NCBI GenBank assembly: GCA_937873715.1
Contig: CALMYJ010000015.1
Span: 1-64,000, forward strand
Reading direction: 5' to 3'
Source of the DNA: an uncultured Chitinophagaceae bacterium
Lineage (GTDB): Bacteria; Bacteroidota; Bacteroidia; Chitinophagales; Chitinophagaceae
DNA: 64,000 bases
The notes beneath the pieces are model-generated. The model made no database searches, was not told the origin of the DNA, and saw nothing but the letters and a program-made list of their open reading frames with translations. Below are positions 8,224 through 17,937 of the stretch, piece after piece (position 1 is the stretch's first letter; every line of letters begins with the position of its first letter). The translations under genes and the position numbers were made by a program.

Positions 8224-9130
8224 GGTATTTATTTATTTCTACTCCGTCAAGCACTGCAATAGCATCATCTACAAGTACTGCAAGTGAGCAATACAGCGAA
8301 ACAAGGTAAGAGGCAATGGCTTTTTCATTTATGCCCATAAATCGTACCGAAAGGCCGGGAGATTGTTCGCCTGGCAGGCCTGGCTGATATAAGCCTACAA
8401 CACCCTGCCTGCTTTCGCCTGTACGCAGGAGTAAAATTTTTGATTTTCCGTTTTCGATAGGTACTTTATCCGAAGGTACCAGTGGGATGCCCCTCCAGGT
8501 AAGAAATTGCGAGCCGAATAAGGAAACCGTAGGTGGGGGTACGCCGCGGCGGGTACATTCCCTGCCGAAAGCTGCTATTGCCAGCGGGTGCAGTAAAAAG
8601 AAGCCCGGCTCTTTCCACACTTTTGTTATCAGTTCATCCAGGTCATCCGGTGTGGGTGCGCCTGTACGTGTTTTAATTACCTGCGAGGGCACAATACTGT
8701 GCAGTAATCCGTACTCTTTGTTATTAATCAGTTCACTTTCCTGCCTTTCCTTAATAATTTCGATAGTAAGGCGCAATTGTTCGCTGATTTGGTTGTAGGG
8801 TTTACTGTACAAGTCGGATACCCTTGTATGTACATGCACTACCGTATTTACAGCGCTCAGGTTGTATTCCCTGGGGTTTTCGATGTAATCCACAAAAGTT
8901 TCAGGCAGCGCTCTTTCATCTCTTGCCGAGCAGTCTACTTCCACATTATCTGCATCTTTTACTTTGTTCAACCTGTAAACGCCTGATTCTACAGGTATCC
9001 AGTTGAGTAAATGGGTAAGCCAGCGTGGTGAAATTTTGAGTAGCTGGGGTACAGTACGTGTAGCTATTGCAAGCTGCCTTGCGGCTACATCACCAAGGGC
9101 GGTTTGTACCGGTTTGTTTTTTTCTGCCAT
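8207..9130 (-). CDS. Family 2A encapsulin shell protein (SrpI-like)
   Basis: A 307-residue protein I recognise as the family 2A encapsulin shell (older name SrpI). Diagnostic stretches include SGVYRLNKV, SVRFMGINEKAIASYLVSLY near the C-terminus and the conserved GYxLLH-type region (EYGLLHSIVPSQ). The HK97-like fold assembles into an icosahedral nanocompartment in characterised members. It has no signal peptide, as expected for a cytosolic compartment. The cargo desulfurase gene follows and overlaps its last 17 bp, so the two are translationally coupled. Characterised homologues hold desulfurase and accumulate elemental sulfur. The control region (9131-9331) is shared with divergent cysM and carries a dyad related to 6031-6051. 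Confidence 0.93.
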   Translation of the reverse strand: MAEKNKPVQTALGDVAARQLAIATRTVPQLLKISPRWLTHLLNWIPVESGVYRLNKVKDADNVEVDCSARDERALPETFVDYIENPREYNLSAVNTVVHVHTRVSDLYSKPYNQISEQLRLTIEIIKERQESELINNKEYGLLHSIVPSQVIKTRTGAPTPDDLDELITKVWKEPGFFLLHPLAIAAFGRECTRRGVPPPTVSLFGSQFLTWRGIPLVPSDKVPIENGKSKILLLRTGESRQGVVGLYQPGLPGEQSPGLSVRFMGINEKAIASYLVSLYCSLAVLVDDAIAVLDGVEINKYHEYKY

Positions 9131-9202
9131 GATTTGTTGTTTAATCGTAAGTAATAATCTGTTTTGCTAAGATGAAGCGATTTGTTTGAATTTCAAAATA
9201 AA

Positions 9203-9223
9203 AGTCTACTATTTTTATGGACT
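9203..9223. promoter_or_regulatory. Degenerate second copy of the GTCTAC dyad
   Basis: AGTCTAC (9203-9209), 7 nt, ATGGACT (9217-9223): the arms match the perfect dyad at 6031-6051 in 5 of 7 positions with the same spacing. It lies between the divergent encapsulin and cysM genes, next to a TTATTTTG (-7-like) sequence on the minus strand (9194-9201). Regulation of both directions is possible. Confidence 0.45.
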
Positions 9224-9331
9224 ATATTTTTTTCTAACCAGAATGGCTTTATTTTGTTATGAATTACACAACAATATAAAAAAATGCCGCATTTTTTTGA
9301 AGCGGTAATTATCAATCATAGCAAATACATT

Positions 9332-10213
9332 ATGGCGGGTATACTGGAACTGGTGGGCAATACGCCCCTGGTAGAATTAAAAAAACTCAACCCTAATAAA
9401 AACGTAACCATTTACGGTAAGCTGGAGGGCAATAACCCCGGCGGCAGTGTAAAAGACAGGGCCGCCTACGGGATGATTAAAGGTGCTATTGACCGTGGTG
9501 AAATTAAAGAGGGCATCACCCTGATTGAAGCTACCAGCGGTAATACCGGTATAGCACTGGCTATGATTGCCAGCCTTTTTAATGTACCTATAGAACTGGT
9601 AATGCCCGAAGATGCCACAAGGGAAAGGGTGCTCACCATGGAGGCATTTGGCGCCAGGGTAATACTAACGCCAAAAGAAAAATCGATGGAAGGCGCCATT
9701 GATTATGCCAACGATAAAGTAGCCCGTGGCGGATACAAGATGCTGAACCAGTTTGGCAATCCCGATAACCCCCTGATGCATTATCATACCACCGGCCCTG
9801 AAATATGGCGGGATACCCACCAGAAGATTACCCATTTCGTGTCATCAATGGGTACAACGGGAACGATTATGGGTGTTTCAAAATTTTTTAAAGAGATTAA
9901 TCCTGCTGTACAAATAGTAGGTTGCCAGCCTACCGATGGTTCTAAAATTCCCGGCATACGCAAATGGCCTGAGGCTTACCTGCCCAAAATATTCGACCGC
10001 AGCCGGGTGGACAGGGTGATGGAAATAGCCGAAAAAGATGCCCGTATTATGGCTAAAAAATTAGCCCGGGAAGAAGCCATCTTCAGCGGTATGAGCAGTG
10101 GTGGTGCCGCACATGCGGCTATTGAACTGGCTAAAGAATTAGAACAGGGTGTTATTGTATTTATAGTGTGCGACAGGGGCGACAGGTACCTCAGCTCCGA
10201 CCTGTTTACTTAA
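9332..10213 (+). CDS. cysM: Cysteine synthase B (O-acetylserine sulfhydrylase)
   Basis: A 293-residue PLP enzyme that makes cysteine from O-acetylserine and sulfide; CysM-type enzymes can also use thiosulfate. The PLP lysine is Lys41 (GSVKDRAA), the substrate loop is TSGNTG and the C-terminal CDRGDRYLS is typical of CysM rather than CysK. The SSMGTTGT phosphate-binding loop is present. I prefer the ATG at 9332 (MAGILELVGNTPLVEL); an upstream in-frame ATG at 9284 would add 16 residues unlike the family. It is transcribed divergently from the encapsulin operon with a dyad between them, so cysteine formation and cysteine desulfuration face each other across one control region. Confidence 0.93.
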   Translation: MAGILELVGNTPLVELKKLNPNKNVTIYGKLEGNNPGGSVKDRAAYGMIKGAIDRGEIKEGITLIEATSGNTGIALAMIASLFNVPIELVMPEDATRERVLTMEAFGARVILTPKEKSMEGAIDYANDKVARGGYKMLNQFGNPDNPLMHYHTTGPEIWRDTHQKITHFVSSMGTTGTIMGVSKFFKEINPAVQIVGCQPTDGSKIPGIRKWPEAYLPKIFDRSRVDRVMEIAEKDARIMAKKLAREEAIFSGMSSGGAAHAAIELAKELEQGVIVFIVCDRGDRYLSSDLFT

Positions 10214-10285
10214 GGTTTAACAATTTCTTTTCCCATCTTATGGCATGGTTTTTTCCATAACAAAAGCGTATCTAAACATTTTATT

Positions 10286-10438
10286 ATGGGAAACCTGTTA
10301 TACCTCATCGCTGTTATATTGGTCATCGCCTGGGCTGTTGGCTTTTTGGGTTATCATGCCGGAGGGCTGATTCATATTTTACTGGTGATTGCAGTAATTG
10401 CCATTTTACTGAAAATTATACGCAAGGCGGCGGATTAG
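10286..10438 (+). CDS. Small lmo0937-family membrane protein
   Basis: A 50-residue ORF, MGNLLYLIAVILVIAWAVGF ..., with two hydrophobic helices separated by a GYHAGGLIH turn and a basic end (KIIRKAAD). This is the typical look of the lmo0937 family, small membrane proteins of unknown function often induced by stress. It follows cysM by 72 bp on the same strand and stops 29 bp before the converging DUF4919 gene. Confidence 0.8.
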   Translation: MGNLLYLIAVILVIAWAVGFLGYHAGGLIHILLVIAVIAILLKIIRKAAD

Positions 10439-10467
10439 GCCTGCCGGAAAATTATAAAGGTACCGGC

Positions 10468-11316
10468 TTAGTTTATTTCTGCCGGTGGTGCGGCTTCCTC
10501 TGTCTGCCAGGCGGGTTTATCTTTTTTGTCTTTTGATTTTTTGTCTTTTGGCTTATCCTGTTGCTTTCTTTTTTCGGCAGCAGGTTTCTTTTTCTTTTTT
10601 TTGCCGGCCGATTCGTTCACCTTATCATCATCCACCCGGTTTTTGGCATGCTGTATTACAAAAAAGTATTTCACTTTATCGTCTGCATTTTTTGAGCCTT
10701 CCACTATTTCGATAAACTGGTTGTGCTTGTTCCAGTCGGTATCCCGGTTGCTTACTTTAAGCCCAATATTTTGCACATAATATTCGCCATCGGCAAGGCC
10801 AAGGGCAAACATAGGGGCATCTGGTTTTTTACCATTGCCGCTATAGGTCATGGCATTCATAATTTTATCTACCAGGTCCATATAATAATCGGCGCTGTCC
10901 TGCATTTCTTTTACATAATAACAAAAGGAGGCTTCTTTAAGCACCCGCAGGCTCAGGGGATGCGATTGCAAATACTGTTTGGCTTTTACCAATGCTTCCT
11001 CGTACTGCCGCTCTTCGTTCAGGTCAAAAATTTCCTGCTCGGTTTCCATATCTTCAAAAGGCTTGAAGTGCGAATCTTCGGTATACCCTATCAGCAGGGC
11101 CAGCACTTCGGGGTTGCTGAGGGTGCTGTCACGGTCGAGAAAGCGGATGAGGAGCTTTTGATAATACAGTGGGCTTTCTCTTTCCTGTGTTTGCTCCAGT
11201 ATTTTTTTAAAATCGGTTTGATAGATAAAGGGCGGCGGCGGTACAGGTGTTTGCTGGCAGTACATTTTAAGGCAAAGCAGGCTGCTCAACAGGATAAGGT
11301 AAAGCTGGCGGAACAT
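10468..11316 (-). CDS. DUF4919-like secreted protein with lysine-rich tail
   Basis: A 282-residue protein with an N-terminal signal (MFRQLYLILLSSLLCLKMYCQQ). The central part, EERQYEEALVKAKQYLQSHPLSLRVLKE, looks like a helical TPR-type repeat, and the following DAPMFALGLADGEYYVQNIG block fits DUF4919, a family largely limited to Bacteroidota. The last 60 residues are a Lys-rich low-complexity tail (KKKKKKPAAEKRKQQDK), probably disordered. Function is unknown. The signal predicts a periplasmic location. Confidence 0.65.
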   Translation of the reverse strand: MFRQLYLILLSSLLCLKMYCQQTPVPPPPFIYQTDFKKILEQTQERESPLYYQKLLIRFLDRDSTLSNPEVLALLIGYTEDSHFKPFEDMETEQEIFDLNEERQYEEALVKAKQYLQSHPLSLRVLKEASFCYYVKEMQDSADYYMDLVDKIMNAMTYSGNGKKPDAPMFALGLADGEYYVQNIGLKVSNRDTDWNKHNQFIEIVEGSKNADDKVKYFFVIQHAKNRVDDDKVNESAGKKKKKKPAAEKRKQQDKPKDKKSKDKKDKPAWQTEEAAPPAEIN

Positions 11317-11742
11317 GGGGGTAAATTGAGGCGGAAAATTACTGAAAAAGCCAATGGCTTTAAAAAAGGAAACGAATTATATTTAAAAAAACTGCAGCAG
11401 CTAACTGCATTATGAAGGATAGTTATACAGCCCCTGCCGGCAGGCTTTTGCCCTTTCAACAAAACCCCTTACTTTTGCGCCGCCGGAGGCTTCAGCAGGA
11501 TGTAATAGCAGGTGCAGGGCGCTGAACTATTCGGCATAATATGAGAGCATAACACGTCATACCAGCCCCAGCCCCAAATAAGGAGCAGCTACGGGGAAAT
11601 TTAAGCGGAAACCTCCGCATTGGTAAAAGTTCAATAAAGAGATACAGTACAAGAGTGCGACGCCACTGAAGCAGCATAAAGATTCAACCGCCGGGCTCAT
11701 AACAATTCAAAATTTATAATTCAAAATTCATAATTCAATACA
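11317..11742 (+). promoter_or_regulatory. fusA promoter and long 5' leader
   Basis: TTTG (11447-11450) and TACTTTTG (11470-11477) are 19 nt apart, a near-ideal Bacteroidota promoter, so transcription would start near 11484 and leave a leader of about 260 nt before the EF-G start. The last 45 bp before the ATG contain direct repeats of ATAATTCAAAATT. I see no known riboswitch or leader ORF in it. Confidence 0.55.
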
Positions 11743-13896
11743 ATGGCTGATTTAAAATTTCAGAGAAACTTTGGTATTGCCGCCCATATCGATGCCGGCA
11801 AAACCACTACTACCGAACGTATCCTGCGGTATACCGGTATGATTCACAAAATTGGTGAGGTGCATGATGGCGCTGCCACTACCGACTGGATGGAACAGGA
11901 AAAAGAACGTGGTATCACCATTACTTCTGCTGCTGTAAGCTGCCAGTGGAACTTCCCTACCGTACTGGGTAAAGCCACACCGGATACTAAAAAATACAAC
12001 TTCAACATTATTGATACCCCGGGCCACGTGGACTTTACCGTGGAAGTGGAACGCTCTATGAGGGTGCTGGATGGCCTTATCGCCCTGTTTAGTGCGGTGG
12101 ATGGTGTGGAGCCACAATCAGAAACCGTTTGGCGCCAGGCCAACCGTTACAATGTACCCCGTATCGGTTTTGTAAATAAAATGGACCGTGCCGGTGCCGA
12201 TTTTTTAATGGTGGTAAAGCAGGTAATTGATATGCTGGGTTCAAAAGCAGTACCCCTGCAATTGCCCATTGGTGCCGAAGATAATTTTAAAGGCGTGGTG
12301 GATTTGATTAAAATGAAAGGTATCATCTGGCACATGGAAACCGAAGGCATGACCTTTGACGAAATTCCCGTACCGGAAGATATGGTTGAAGAAGCCAACG
12401 AATGGAGGGCTAAGCTGGTAGAAGCGGTGGCGGAATATGATGATAACCTGATGGAGAAATTTTTTGATGATCCCAACAGCATCACCGAAGCCGAAATGCA
12501 TGAAGCCATCCGCAAAGCAACCATCGACTTATCGATTGTGCCCATGATGTGCGGCTCATCCTTTAAAAACAAAGGCGTACAAACAGCGCTGGATGCGGTT
12601 TGCCGCTACCTGCCTTCGCCTATAGATATTGAAGCCATTAAGGGTACAGACCCGGATAGTGGTGAAGAACTGGTGCGTAAGCCCGATGCTAAAGAACCAT
12701 TTGCTGCACTGGCTTTCAAAATCATGACCGATCCGTTTGTGGGTCGTTTGGCCTTCTTCCGCTGCTATAGCGGCCACCTTGATGCAGGCAGTTATGTGCT
12801 GAATGTAAGGAGCGGTAAAAAAGAAAGGATCAGCCGTATTATGAAAATGTTTGCCAACAAACAAAACCCCATCGATTTTATCGAGGCAGGTGATATTGCG
12901 GCAGCAGTAGGCTTTAAGGAAATTAAAACAGGTGATACCCTTTGCGATGAAAACCATCCTATCACCCTGGAAAATATGTTTATCCCCGAGCCGGTAATTG
13001 CTATTGCCATCGAGCCTAAAACACAGGCCGACGTGGATAAAATGGGTATGGCCATTGCCAAACTAATTGAAGAAGATCCCACACTTCGTGTAAATACAGA
13101 TGAAGATACCGGTCAAACCATCCTTCGTGGTATGGGTGAGCTGCACCTTGAAATCATTATCGACCGTATGCGTCGTGAATTTAAGGTAGAGGTAAACCAG
13201 GGTGCACCACAGGTAGCTTACAAAGAGGCTTTCCATGCATCGATAGAACACAGGGAAGTGCTGAAAAAGCAAACCGGTGGTCGTGGTAAATTTGCCGACA
13301 TCGTTTTTGAAATTGGCCCTGCTGATGAAGAGTGGCTGAAAGAAAACGAAGGCAAACACTTCCAGTTTGTAAACGACCTGTTTGGTGGTTCAATTCCAAA
13401 AGAATTTGTACCGGCTATTACCAAAGGTTTTGAAACAGCAATGGGCACAGGTGTATTGGCTGGCTACCCGGTTAATAACATGAAGGTTCGCATATTTGAT
13501 GGCAGCTACCACGATGTGGATTCTGATGCCATGAGCTTTGAACTTTGTGCCAAAGCCGGCTTCCGTGAAAGTGCTAAAAAAGCAAAACCAACTTTACTTG
13601 AGCCAATCATGAAAGTGGAAGTGCTTACACCCGACCAGTACATGGGTGATGTTACCGGTGATCTTAACCGCCGCCGCGGCATCCTGGAAGGTATGGACAG
13701 CCGCAACAACCTGCAGGTAATTAAAGCCAAAGTGCCGCTGAGCGAAATGTTTGGTTATGTTACGCAGTTGCGTTCATTATCGAGTGGCCGTGCTACTTCT
13801 ACCATGGAGTTCAGCCACTACGCACCTGCCCCCAACAATATTGCCGAAGCAGTAATTGCAAAAAGCAAAGGCAAGATTAAGGTGGAAGATGAATAA
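11743..13896 (+). CDS. fusA: Translation elongation factor G
   Basis: A 717-residue translational GTPase that moves tRNAs and mRNA during elongation. The G-motifs are clear: AHIDAGKT (G1), [10 protein letters not shown] (G2), DTPGHVDF (G3) and NKMDR (G4), followed by domains II-V with the [12 protein letters not shown] and GxLAGYP regions. Length is normal for EF-G (about 700). In many bacteria fusA follows rpsL-rpsG; here those two lie 28 kb away and fusA is monocistronic with its own promoter and terminator. It is probably the housekeeping copy, but a second fusA elsewhere cannot be excluded. Confidence 0.95.
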   Translation: MADLKFQRNFGIAAHIDAGKTTTTERILRYTGMIHKIGEVHDGAATTDWMEQEKERGITITSAAVSCQWNFPTVLGKATPDTKKYNFNIIDTPGHVDFTVEVERSMRVLDGLIALFSAVDGVEPQSETVWRQANRYNVPRIGFVNKMDRAGADFLMVVKQVIDMLGSKAVPLQLPIGAEDNFKGVVDLIKMKGIIWHMETEGMTFDEIPVPEDMVEEANEWRAKLVEAVAEYDDNLMEKFFDDPNSITEAEMHEAIRKATIDLSIVPMMCGSSFKNKGVQTALDAVCRYLPSPIDIEAIKGTDPDSGEELVRKPDAKEPFAALAFKIMTDPFVGRLAFFRCYSGHLDAGSYVLNVRSGKKERISRIMKMFANKQNPIDFIEAGDIAAAVGFKEIKTGDTLCDENHPITLENMFIPEPVIAIAIEPKTQADVDKMGMAIAKLIEEDPTLRVNTDEDTGQTILRGMGELHLEIIIDRMRREFKVEVNQGAPQVAYKEAFHASIEHREVLKKQTGGRGKFADIVFEIGPADEEWLKENEGKHFQFVNDLFGGSIPKEFVPAITKGFETAMGTGVLAGYPVNNMKVRIFDGSYHDVDSDAMSFELCAKAGFRESAKKAKPTLLEPIMKVEVLTPDQYMGDVTGDLNRRRGILEGMDSRNNLQVIKAKVPLSEMFGYVTQLRSLSSGRATSTMEFSHYAPAPNNIAEAVIAKSKGKIKVEDE

Positions 13897-13920
13897 AGCT
13901 TTCTTAAAGCAACCATATAA

Positions 13921-13952
13921 AAGCCCTGCACTGTTGAGTGCGGGGCTTTTTG
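13921..13952 (+). terminator. fusA terminator
   Basis: AAGCCCTGCACT pairs with AGTGCGGGGCTT around GTTG, followed by TTTTTG. It begins 25 bp after the fusA stop. Confidence 0.85.
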
Positions 13953-14031
13953 TTGATTAAACCCGAAAAACTAATACCCGTTATGGTTATCGTATGCAAT
14001 GATGAAATGCCTGCTTAGTTACCGGGCAATT

Positions 14032-14061
14032 AAAAAGCCGGTTGAAATAAACCGGCTTTTT
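14032..14061. terminator. Bidirectional-looking terminator
   Basis: AAAAAGCCGGTT and AACCGGCTTTTT form a perfect 12-bp stem with a 6-nt loop and A/T runs on both sides. It lies between fusA and the convergent small secreted protein gene. Confidence 0.85.
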
Positions 14062-14081
14062 AAAATCATATTCAGCAGTGC

Positions 14082-14474
14082 TTATGAGCCGCTGGAAGCA
14101 AAGGCTTCTTCCTGGGCTTTTTGCCTTTTGCGTATTTCGTTCCAGGGCTTGTATTTGTCGCCCATAATTTCTTTCAGCTTGGCATTTTTTTCGTCGTTAA
14201 TGGCTTTTTTCTTTTCAGCTTTTTCTTCGTCGCTCATTTTTTTATTGGCCTTAAGGTCGTTGCTTTTGTCGGTAGCATCTTCCATAGCAGTACGGGCCTG
14301 CTTTATCTGTTCGTTGGTAAGGCCTGCTTCTTCAAATGAGGCGCTGAGGTTAGCCTCTTTCATTTTTTTCAGTTCGGCTTTTTTCTCTTTGCTCAGTTCC
14401 ACTTTGGCAACATCCTGTGCACTTGCGGTAACCGCAAATACAAACAGGGAGCAAATCAGTAGTAATCGTTTCAT
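14082..14474 (-). CDS. Small secreted Lys/Glu-rich helical protein
   Basis: A 130-residue protein with a clear signal (MKRLLLICSLFVFAVTASAQ). The mature part is almost entirely charged helix (KVELSKEKKAELKKMKEANL), with a GLTNEQIKQ segment and a DKYKPWNEI motif near the end. The arrangement resembles Spy/CpxP-like or DUF4890-type periplasmic proteins, which chaperone or sense envelope stress, but the family match is weak. It is monocistronic, with a strong terminator right after it. Confidence 0.65.
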   Translation of the reverse strand: MKRLLLICSLFVFAVTASAQDVAKVELSKEKKAELKKMKEANLSASFEEAGLTNEQIKQARTAMEDATDKSNDLKANKKMSDEEKAEKKKAINDEKNAKLKEIMGDKYKPWNEIRKRQKAQEEAFASSGS

Positions 14475-14766
14475 AATCGTGTTGTTTTAATTTTAAAATA
14501 CTTTATGGGCAAATATGATACCAGTATGGTACAAATGGACGACTAAGATAAAAGGTTTAACACCATTTGAATCGTTAAATTGTACAGATAATTTCCGGCA
14601 ACGTTTCCGGAACCTGAAACGATTTACACTTTAGATAGTGGGTATATCACCAGGGTATGCGGCTATCGATGTTGCAACTTTTACCATCTTTTTGTGAATA
14701 TTAATATTTCAGAATTTTGTTTGGTATAATTTTGGCAACTAAAGTGCTTATTCAAACAACACATTC

Positions 14767-15393
14767 ATGAAGATTTTTTTTTCCGCTGCCCTGCTGCTAC
14801 TCCTGCTGCAAAGTACCCGGGCACAAAGCAATGTAGATGCCGAAAGGGAAAACTTTTTCCGTTTTGGCGCTAAGGCCGGTTTTAATATTAATAAAATTTC
14901 GGGCCGCTCGTATAAAGATGCTTTTAATTATAATTATCAGATTGGTGCTTTTTTACAATTCAACTTTAGCAAGCGTTTCGGTATACAGCCGGAGGTAAAC
15001 TTAGTGCAGTCTTCTTCGGAATTAACAGATGATGTTACCGACATTTACGATGATATTTTCAGGGGCGGCAGTCAAAAAAAAGCATCGCTGAATTATCTTG
15101 AAATACCGGTACTGCTCAATATAAATGTGGGCGAAAGCAAAAGGGTAAAGCTGCAACTGGGGCCAGCTTACGGTAATATGCTGAAGCAAACGGTAGACAG
15201 TGTGCAGGGAGGAGGTAATTTATTTAAAAATAACGACTGGAGTGCTATTGGCGGCCTGTGGATACAGTTGCCCTTTGTGCATATTGGCGCACGCTATAAG
15301 CTGGGATTAAGCAATATCAATTCAGAAATTATTGATGATGGCCGTAAATGGTGCAACCAGGCGATACAGGCTTTCGTAGGGGTAACATTTTAA
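14767..15393 (+). CDS. Outer membrane beta-barrel protein (PorT/OmpA-barrel-like)
   Basis: A 208-residue protein with a Sec signal (MKIFFSAALLLLLLQSTRAQ). The rest alternates polar and aromatic residues and ends in a phenylalanine (AFVGVTF), as outer membrane barrels do. FRFGAKAGFNINKISG and RFGIQPEVNLVQSS are typical first strands of the small PorT/OMP_b-brl_2 barrels common in Bacteroidota, and SLNYLEIPVLLNI is the usual mid-barrel signature. Eight strands are likely. The cargo or partner is unknown. A terminator follows at 15418. Confidence 0.8.
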   Translation: MKIFFSAALLLLLLQSTRAQSNVDAERENFFRFGAKAGFNINKISGRSYKDAFNYNYQIGAFLQFNFSKRFGIQPEVNLVQSSSELTDDVTDIYDDIFRGGSQKKASLNYLEIPVLLNINVGESKRVKLQLGPAYGNMLKQTVDSVQGGGNLFKNNDWSAIGGLWIQLPFVHIGARYKLGLSNINSEIIDDGRKWCNQAIQAFVGVTF

Positions 15394-15417
15394 GCCCCTG
15401 TTTAAATCAATATGCGT

Positions 15418-15447
15418 AAAGGATTGTGTAAACCGCAATCCTTTTTT
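15418..15447 (+). terminator. Terminator after the OMP gene
   Basis: GGATTG pairs with CAATCC, with A/T extensions of the stem, and is followed by TTTTTATTTTT. It lies 25 bp after the stop codon. Confidence 0.8.
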
Positions 15448-15469
15448 ATTTTTAATCAAAATACTACCG

Positions 15470-16195
15470 ATGATAAACAAAATGCCCCTCGAAAATTTTT
15501 TGGTGATAGATATTGAAACTGTATCTGAAGCAAAAGATTTTACACAATTAGATGAAGCATGGCAACAGCTTTGGGCCGATAAAAACCGCTTTAGCATACC
15601 CGTTGATGTTACACCTGCCGAATATTATCCGCAGCGTGCCGGTGTAATGGCAGAGTTTGCCAAGGTAGTATGCATTAGCCTGGGATACTTTAAAAAGGAT
15701 GGTGCCGCTTATACATTCAGGGTAAAATCTATTGCCGGGCATGATGAAAAAATACTGCTGCAGCAGTTTATAACAACCATACAGCAGTTTGAAGCCGCCA
15801 ACAACAAATGGAGCTTTACCGGCCACAACATTAAGGAGTTTGATTTGCCTTTTTTATGCAGGCGCATGCTGATTAATGGTATACCCATACCTGAAAACCT
15901 CGATTTTCAAAACATGAAACCCTGGGAAACTAATATTGTGGACACTTTTCAATACTGGCGCTTTGGTGATTACAAACATTACACTGCCTTAAAACTGCTG
16001 GCGGCTGCCTTAAAAGTACCCTCGCCAAAAGATGATATTGATGGCAGCATGGTAGGCGAAGTGTACTGGAAAGAAAATAACCTGGAGCGTATTGTAACCT
16101 ACTGTGGTAAAGATGTGGTTACCGTAGCCAACATCATACTGCGCTTTAAAGGACTACCCCTGCTCAAAGAAGAGCAAATTGTTATTGTGCCTTAG
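15470..16195 (+). CDS. Predicted 3'-5' exonuclease, PolB-like DnaQ fold
   Basis: A 241-residue stand-alone exonuclease-domain protein. Exo I is DIETVSE near residue 13, Exo II is GHNIKEFDLPFLCRR in the middle, and Exo III is YCGKDVVTVANI near the C-terminus, giving the DEDD metal-binding acidic residues. This corresponds to the family described as related to the exonuclease domain of PolB. Such proteins probably trim or repair DNA, but the exact role is unproven. The ATG at 15470 is used; an in-frame ATG at 15482 (MPLENFLV) is also possible. pgi follows 112 bp downstream. Confidence 0.85.
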   Translation: MINKMPLENFLVIDIETVSEAKDFTQLDEAWQQLWADKNRFSIPVDVTPAEYYPQRAGVMAEFAKVVCISLGYFKKDGAAYTFRVKSIAGHDEKILLQQFITTIQQFEAANNKWSFTGHNIKEFDLPFLCRRMLINGIPIPENLDFQNMKPWETNIVDTFQYWRFGDYKHYTALKLLAAALKVPSPKDDIDGSMVGEVYWKENNLERIVTYCGKDVVTVANIILRFKGLPLLKEEQIVIVP

Positions 16196-16265
16196 CACTA
16201 TAGATTTTCTTTAACAAGCCAACCCTTTTTAAGCTACACAGGGTTGGCTACCCCTGCAGAAATAA

Positions 16266-17903
<1,638 letters not shown>

Positions 17904-17937
17904 ATGAATATGGGGCATTAGCAGAGGGCTCATTTTT

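Noticed and set aside
11484..11742. A known riboswitch in the fusA leader
   Set aside because: No conserved core of any riboswitch class I know is visible.
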